A DNA stretch of 64,000 nt from Aralia elata (lineage: Eukaryota > Streptophyta > Magnoliopsida > Apiales > Araliaceae): NCBI GenBank assembly GCA_034770075.1, contig CM068384.1, positions 100,874,433 to 100,938,432 on the forward strand, in the 5' to 3' direction. Under the pieces are notes generated by a model that was not told where the DNA came from, ran no database searches, and saw nothing but the letters and a program-made list of their open reading frames with translations. A program made the position numbers and the translations under genes. Positions within the stretch are counted from its first letter, which is position 1. Each line of letters begins with the position of its first letter. Positions 56,983 through 64,000 of this stretch are shown one piece after another.

Positions 56983-57767
56983 GAGTTTACGATTAGCTCA
57001 CCGGTTATGACGTTATCTGGTTGTAGTATTTCTTTCTCCCGCTCCACTAACTGAGCCCTATCCACGACATCCGAATATAGACAAATTTTATGAGAAATGA
57101 GATATTGACGAATTTTTAGTTTCAAACCTCTTAAAAACATTCGCGCCATCCATTCCTCAGTATCCATCAAATGGGACGCAAATCAAGACAGCTCGACAAA
57201 CTTAGCCTCGTACTGTGAAACGGTCATGTTGTTCTGCTCCAATTTGATGAATTCTACCTCCTTCATATGGCGAATACTCTCCGAAAAATTCTTCTCGTTA
57301 AACAATTCTTAGAACTCAACCCAAGACATCTCGAGTGCTGAGTGACGGATACGTTTCACGGATTCTCACTAATGATCCGCTTCTCCTCGCAGCATAAAAG
57401 TAGTGAAAGGAACCATTTGTTCATTAGTGCAACGCAGTATATCGAATATCTTTGTCAATTATTTCAGCCACGCCTCTGCCTTGAGTGGATTTGGCTTGCC
57501 GAAAAATTCAGGTGGTCCCAATTCTTTGAACTGCTTGGCAGTGACCATCCGTACATTATCAGCGTTTCTGCCAGTATTGTAGACATGAGCTCTTCTCGCC
57601 TGGTTCTGCATGTATTGCATGAAGTTCCTAAAAAATTCATCATTCATCCGGTTGTTAGCATCATGATTAGCATCATGATGTTCTGAGTTTGCACCCGTAT
57701 TATTTGTGGCTTCCTGGTTTTCAACCACAATAATCTCATAGTGAATCTCTTGATTTTCAGATGCCAT
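56961..57767 (-). pseudogene. gypsy gag remnant
   Basis: The ATG at 57767 opens MASENQEIHYEI, continuing to FKELGPPEFFGKPNPLKAEAWL and a stop near 57459. LTKIFDILRCTNEQMVPFTT, then MLRGEADH with consecutive stops (about 57366), and EWMARMFLRGLKLKIRQYL follow in the same order as gypsy Gag. Several stops make it non-functional, and no zinc knuckle survives. Confidence 0.82.
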
Positions 57768-57949
57768 TCTGAAATGTGATCACAAAACAAATATAGTTAA
57801 AGAAATAGACATGCAACATCTTATCCCTATAACCAAACCAATTACTAAAAAAACAAAATAGCTTAGGTAGGACACACTAGCGAAGGATTTTACTCGTATC
57901 TCCCCTCCTAATTCTAATCCCAGATCTCTACCAGAGATCATATCCCTAA

Positions 57950-57961
57950 GCTCTGATACCA
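57950..57961 (-). other. primer binding site, initiator Met tRNA
   Basis: The minus strand reads TGGTATCAGAGC exactly, two bases inside the 5' LTR. Confidence 0.9.
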
Positions 57962-57963
57962 AC

Positions 57964-60900
57964 TGTGACGCCCCCAAAATAGGTCCACACAACCCATTTT
58001 GAGTCGCTAATAACATTCTACAAAAATACAAATACAAATACGAATTTTCCCATATACAACTAATATTTGTCGTGCAAAATACAACCACACATATACTGTG
58101 ACTTTCCAAACAAATATCGTACCGTATGGTACCACAGTATCCAAACCCAAATTATTACAATCCCGTAAAAAGACGGCAACACACGTTTTAAGTCTCCAGT
58201 ACAATTATTATTAAACTATGCTATAACTCGATGAGGACAACCAATAACTCGGACCATTACTCTACTCACCGGCTAGTCCCAGCTACATTTTCCTTTCCTG
58301 AGAAGAACAATGGGACAAAACTGAAAAGGGTGACCTCAAATAGCCCAGTAAGAAATATCATGACTAAGATAATGAAGAATAAAATTATCTTTAGTCTTCA
58401 ACAATAATAAATCAGAGATATTTTAATTGTTCAGTAACAACAACTGCAGCGGAACGAACAATCCATTAGAAGAGTCAAATATATTATAATATCTACCATC
58501 TTCTACAAGTTAAAAGATTACCGCCAATATTATGTCCCTGTAACACCAATCAATAATTCATGTTCAACAGCCTCTCTTTGCACTACGTGCCAAAGATATT
58601 TATTTGTAACACCAATCAACAATTCAACAGCCTCTCTTTGCACTACGTGCCAAAGATATTTATTTGTAACATCACCGGTCATGATCATGCCAAACGCCAG
58701 TTCATCTTTGCACTATGGGCCAAAGAGAACTTTCATCATACGCCTTTGTTTGTAACACCAAAAGTCATGATTATACCAATACACAGTTTGGTCAAAATCA
58801 TGTCACGCCAGTTCATCTTTGCACTACAGGCCAAAGAGAACTATCACCACAATTTAAGTATGAGGATGAGGATGATGACAATGATACAGTAAGATTAAGG
58901 ATAAGAAAAGATTTATACTTTAGTCAGTATCAGAGATTGACCAAATTGCCAACACGATGACCAAATTGTGGAGTCAAATTCAAGAATGATATTCAAGAAA
59001 TTATTTCATGCTTCAACTATAACGTATAAAATGAAATAGATAGATTCAAGTGAAAAGATATTAGATGAAGCACAAACTATCAAGCTACTAATTTTCAGGG
59101 ATTTTCACCATTTAAAAATAAGGTTTTGGAAACAAACAAAGATTTCTTATCTTAAATGGAGAAATGTGAAAGAAAAAGATATCCCGTAAAGAGTACAAAA
59201 GAAATGATACGTTATACGAGTATAACAGAATATATGAAACTGCAAATGGATTTTCACCCGTCATGCGATAATTCGCGTAGACAGGTTATTTCCACAAAAG
59301 ATTAATAAGTAATGAATACGGCGGGTTATTCACCAGGTATGCGTCAATCCGCATGAACAGGTTATACCCACAAATTTATAAGGAACAAATGCAAAGGGAT
59401 ATTCACCAGGTACGACACTCCGTTCATACAGGTTATTCCCACAGAGTAATAAGGAATGAATACAAAAGGGTATTCACCAGGTACGACACTCGTACATACA
59501 GGTTATTCCCACAGAATAATAAGGAATGAATACAAAAGGATATTCACCAGGCATGCGTCATACCGCACGGACAGGTTATCCCCACAAATTAATACAGAAT
59601 GAATAACAACCTTTATGAGTATAATATCACTTACGAACATAAAAGCAAATGATATTATATATGAGTATGAAAGAAATGATATTCCCTACCTTTGTTAACA
59701 AGTGACTGGATCTTACTTTCTATGAAGTTTACTAACTTTGGACAATACTAGTATTCTCACAAATACTCACAATAGCCTAGCACACTAAGAGAACTTAAGA
59801 AATTTAGAGAGAGAAAGGAAGTATAGGCAATGAAGGTGTAAAAATTTCTTAAGCAAACTCTCCCTATTTATAGGAAAATCAAGGTGAGGGCATTTTGGTC
59901 TTTTCCCCAATTTTTCTTGGTTTATTACGCTTATACCCTTTGCATATTCTTTTAATATCATCCATCCATTTTTTCTTCCATTTATATCATCCATCCATTT
60001 TTTCTTCCATTTATATCATCCATCCATTTTTTCTTCCATTATCAAAATATAATTCCATTATCAAAAAGATAAAACCATTATAAAAATAACTCCATTATCA
60101 CAATAAATTCTTTTTTTCTGTATTATTGTGTTAAATGTATTATTATCACAGATAGCATATACTCGCAATACTAACAACTAGATTATTCTCAGGAAAGAGG
60201 GGGTCTTCCATAAAAATAACGCGCAATTAAATAACCCCTTTCCTTGACAGAATTTCTAGACATTGTCAATAATGCTAAAATATCCTATCAAATAATATGA
60301 GTTACAATGTCGTGACAAATAATAAAAATATTATGCAGATGCTACTGTAACAATTATTGAATCAAGATACTGTGCAATTGCTACTTTATCAATTATTGAA
60401 TCAATAATATAAAACACTGTGGAACACCGTGTGCTACTGTGGAATACCGTATACTACTGTGGAATAACGTGTGCTACTGTGGAATAACGCGTTTACTATT
60501 CTTTTTATCACCAGGTATTTCAACAGTTATCGGTTAAAGTTTTGTCGCCAATTTCTATCACTTTCTATATCCGACAGAAAGAATATTCCCCGACATACTA
60601 GTTTGACTTTTTGTATAAATGAATAGTATATTCATATGAATAGTATTTTCGTATTTATACCGTATAATTTTCGTATTCAGCTTATATAAACGTTATGACG
60701 TAATTCGAAGATCAAAGAAAATGTAAAAACGTTTTAGTGTGAATAGTGATCGCGTGAATAGTGATTTAGCGTTATTACTAGACATCTCAATTGTCACATT
60801 TCACTAGTAACTTTATCATTATCGATTTAACACCTTTCTGTTTAAAATAATAATAAGAAGAAAATTAAATTCTATTTATTAAAATTTTCGGGGTCTTACA
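57964..60900 (-). repeat. 5' LTR of large-LTR gypsy
   Basis: Starts TGTGACGCCCCCAAA and ends TTTTCGGGGTCTTACA. It carries the same internal minisatellites as its partner, with small copy-number differences such as one fewer ATTATCAAAAGATAATTCC unit near 60040. Confidence 0.92.
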
Positions 60901-62476
60901 AAAAATCAGTATATTAAGGCTAGTACTTGGTACTATGTCCTTAAAACAATTATGTCCTCCTTACGGTGCTTAGAGTTGATAGCACTTGTCTCGCAGGATA
61001 CAATGACAACGTATACTATAGCAGCACTACAAATAGTATACTCAACGAACCAAATTAAATGCTCTGACTCTCTCTCTCTGAAATAACTATGTATTGCTTA
61101 TAATAAAGACTTAGAATGCTTAATGCTTGGATGAATTGAATGACAGCCCTCACCATCTATTTATAGGTGAATTAAGTGACCCTTCAGATTGGTCACAACC
61201 TTTTGAAAAGGTTTGGAAGGCATTGAAAAGGCATGGTCACAACCTTTTGCATGGGATACAACCTTCTCATCATGTAAATTTATACATGCATGTGCACTAC
61301 ACACTTTAAAATATTATCATGCATGAGCACCACTCATTTATAACATAAATATATTGTTATATTTTACAAAACTAACATACAAATAATTTAACTAGATTAT
61401 TTTTACAAAATAATGATCCAACCTAAATTATTTTATGCCTAAAAAATAATGCAATTTCTATACCACAAAATTGACATAATTAATTTTATGTCTCTTAAAA
61501 CATGCATTTTTCTAAGTATGAAAATAATCATAATTATGATATATAGCATACTCTACAACTCACATTCCATATTTATTATGGATGTTACATGTTCAAACTT
61601 AAATCCAATTAATCGCTTAAGTAGACAACCAACTTTTTGGTTTAAACAATCATAACTTTCTCTTTTCTTAACTAAATTTTTGGAATACATTCATATATCT
61701 CAACATATTATAATTAATACACATTGAATTACCAAAATTTAGAGAATGACTTTAATAGTAAATACAATGATAACATGTTTAAACTTATGAATGCAACAAA
61801 AGGAAAAATCACATTTTTCCTTTCATTCACAAATCATCATATACATATTATATTTACATAATGCACAAAATATATCATACATATACAATTTTTCCTGAAA
61901 TTGCATAACTCTCATGAATGTAAAATTCATGTTACCGCTTTGATAATTTCTCCATACAATGGTTTACAAGCACATTAGGTAGCATTGATCATTCACCATA
62001 ATCCATAATCCATGATCATATGATATGGCCATCAACCATAAAAATTACTTATCATACCAAATTTTATACATGTGCAAATTTAATATTCATAAATTTTAAA
62101 GCACTTAACTTAGTACACATTTTCATGGCATGATTAATCAAAATATATATACATGTATGCAAGTTATTCTTATGCAACAATTTTAAGAATAAATTAACAA
62201 GCATATATATACTATATTAAATTATGAACTCAAATTCTCATATATAATATGTATTACTTTTTTCTCTTGAATAATATAATCACATATATTATACTTGGAG
62301 GAAAATAAATATACATTTTTAGCCATTTACAGCGATTTCACATTTCCTTCTTTATGATTCACAGCCACATTAGGCATCATTGTTGTAGAAAATGAACCGA
62401 CTATGGTTACAGATTCAGTAGCCATTTATTGCAAATATAAAATAAATATATAATTTAATTGTCTTAAGATTGTTAG

Positions 62477-62478
<2 letters not shown>
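60901..62478 (-). other. LTR-like sequence followed by AT-rich spacer
   Basis: 60902-60940 is repeated exactly at 63962-64000. The following 450 bp look like a minus-strand LTR: CTATTTATAGGTG (61158-61170) is the complement of a TATA region, and CT repeats lie near 61065-61079. 61320-62478 is AT-rich with no gene. No gag or pol motif is seen. Confidence 0.4.

Positions 62479-62537
<59 letters not shown>
62479..62537. repeat. (AT)n microsatellite
   Basis: About 58 bp of pure AT alternation. Confidence 0.92.
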
Positions 62538-62540
<3 letters not shown>

Positions 62541-62580
62541 CAACTTATGAAGTAAAGGAAACTGAGAATATATATATAAT

Positions 62581-63910
62581 GGCAAAACTAAGGATTTTTC
62601 CACTATAGTTGGCAGCTTTTCTTTATTGTATTACTGAACTTTTAATTTTTCAAATTACCCCATTGAATTAATTAAAAAATTAAAATTGGACCATTCTGTT
62701 AAATTGACTAAACTTCCGTCAAATTGTTTTGAATTTTTTCCTACGTGGCTGGTAAAAAAAAATGACCTGGCCACTATTCCTACGTGGTTGATGATTCTCA
62801 TTATCAATTAATTACCAATTTTGAGTTCCTAATTATCCTCGTCACCGTCTTGATTTTCAACACCACTACCGCCGCCATCAACCCTCCACCATCAACCACC
62901 CAAGTCAATTGATATGATATGAATCTACATCAAATCAAACCCAAATCGGCCGAAAGTTTTGAACTGATATGAATTTGCGAAAAAATCGCAGCAAATAACT
63001 AAAGCAGAAACAAGCCAATTCCTCTTTGTGGAAAGTTTTTTTTGCAAATCTCCAATAGCTAGCAGATTGAATTCAAATCCTGAAGTTGTTCAATACCACA
63101 AAACAAAACAATAGGATGATGCAATCAAAGATAGTTCATTTTTGAAACCCTCTTTTTCTTCACCAAAGATCCCCAGACCCAATTCCCCTTTTGGACAATA
63201 TACTTGAAGTGGAGAAGGGCACAAATATCAAAGAACCAGAGATTCTCATCAAATACAAATGCAGAGCTCCAAACCCAGATAAGTACATAAGCCCTTCTCT
63301 TTCAATTTAGAATTAGGTAGTGTAGGGGCTATATACGTATACATATACCTATTTATTGGAAAGCGGAAAAATCGCGCAGAGGGAACTGTATATGAACGTC
63401 GATTCGCCGTTGATTTCTCAATCAAGCAACGGTCCAATTCTTCGATCACGGCCGTTTGATTAAGAAGATGAGACGAAGGGTGTTTGAGTTTAGGCCATGG
63501 ATGAGATGATGATGATGATCTGAGATCTATTTCTTTTGTTTTGATGATCTGATTTGGTTAGATCTGTTTTGATGAAGAATAAAAGGAACCCAGATAGAGA
63601 AGATGGTTAAATCTGTTTGGGTTAAATCTGTTTTGCAAAAAGATGTTTTATTTTTTTGTTTTCATTTTTAATTTTTATTTTATATTTTTTGCCACATAAG
63701 CAATATTTTTTATTTTTGTATTTCTTTTTCAGAGCCACGTAGATAAAAATTAACGTCTGTTTACTTTTTTTAACGGAGTGGCCTAATTTTAAAATAATAA
63801 TTAGATTAGTGGGGTAATTTGAAAAATTAAAAGTTCAATGATGCAATCAGTAAAACGTGCCAACTACGGTAAAACGTGCCAACTACGGTGGGTAATTCAT
63901 TAGTTTTGCC
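62581..63910. mobile_element. non-autonomous Mutator-like element (MULE)
   Basis: Flanked by perfect 10-bp duplications TATATATAAT (62571-62580 and 63911-63920), in AT-rich DNA. Inverted ends start GGCAAAACTAA on both sides and extend about 150 bp, sharing CTGAACTTTTAATTTTTC-type text (GAACTTTTAATTTTTCAAAT) and CTACGTGGCT. There is no transposase. The interior (about 62830-63640) is less AT-rich and partly exon-like. Long inverted ends plus a 9-11 bp duplication indicate the Mutator superfamily. Confidence 0.82.
63160..63310 (+). other. exon-like open stretch inside the MULE
   Basis: An open frame reads DNILEVEKGTNIKEPEILI, then KYKCRAPNPDKYISP, and stops at about 63308-63310. The composition looks protein-like. 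A GTACAT donor-like site lies within DKY. I do not recognise the family; it could be a captured gene fragment or chance. Confidence 0.3.
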
Positions 63911-63961
63911 TATATATAATACATATAAAGTTATCTGAATTATACCAAATTTAAAATGCAG

Positions 63962-64000
63962 AAAATCAGTATATTAAGGCTAGTACTTGGTACTATGTCC
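63962..64000. repeat. start of second copy of the 60902 sequence
   Basis: Identical to 60902-60940 over all 39 bases up to the window end. It is preceded by ATACCAAATTTAAAATGCAG, faintly like a primer-site context, so it may be the second LTR of an element enclosing the MULE. Confidence 0.6.

Larger units (their letters stand above)
52510..60900 (-). mobile_element. chromovirus-like Ty3/gypsy element with large LTRs and gutted interior
   Basis: LTRs of about 2.94 kb (52510-55457 and 57964-60900) flank only 2.5 kb of interior. A perfect iMet primer site (TGGTATCAGAGC, 57950-57961) and a polypurine tract (55458 onward, complement of ATCTCCCCTCC) set the minus orientation. The interior holds gag, protease, a stub of RT, a stub of RNase H and the integrase C-terminus, joined by deletions and full of stops. 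The left end of the left LTR lacks about the first 38 bases, and no target duplication is visible. Confidence 0.9.

Overview
The window is plant nuclear DNA, most likely from a eudicot, and is almost entirely transposable elements. Evidence: Ty1/copia elements of the Sirevirus and Tnt1-like types, chromovirus-like Ty3/gypsy elements primed by initiator Met tRNA, hAT, Mutator-like and CACTA ends, AT-rich spacers with dinucleotide arrays, and one plant receptor-like kinase gene. The species cannot be named from the sequence. I found no operon, CRISPR array, functional RNA gene or prokaryotic feature, and no clearly new biological system.

Layout. (1) 1-17795: a Sirevirus on the minus strand (1-8781, cut by the window start), spacer, a short repeat carrying a hAT element with a perfect 8-bp target duplication (11564-13125), and an RT-deleted Tnt1-like copia (from 14041) that runs into a 100-N gap (17796-17895). 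(2) 17896-25300: an old minus-strand gypsy remnant with a second plus-strand gypsy nested in it (18959-25097). (3) 25301-28146: AT-rich spacer with a large imperfect palindrome (about 26338-27215). (4) 28152-46373: a second copy of block 1, offset by about 28.7-28.9 kb, sharing the same insertions, junctions and disabling mutations. (5) 46374-50568: the only host gene, a G-type lectin-type receptor-like kinase (48019-49652). It lacks its lectin domain, is split by a frameshift, has a 495-bp hAT element with perfect 8-bp target duplications upstream, and a 150-bp hairpin just downstream. (6) 50569-60900: a gypsy LTR fragment, a CACTA terminus, and a gypsy element with 2.9-kb near-identical LTRs around a gutted 2.5-kb interior. 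(7) 60901-64000: an LTR-like sequence whose start recurs at the window end, and a 1330-bp Mutator-like element with a perfect 10-bp target duplication.

The genes do not form a pathway. Retroelement gag, protease, integrase, RT and RNase H modules are recognisable, but every pol region is disabled. Long stretches next to the gap and in the second Sirevirus copy carry many one-base insertions relative to their duplicates. This looks like uncorrected long-read sequence, so broken frames there should not be over-read. The best biological leads are the lectin-less kinase, the tRNA-Gly-like sequence inside the hAT element, the hairpin beside the kinase, the telomere-motif palindrome, and the Mutator-like element with possible captured exon sequence.
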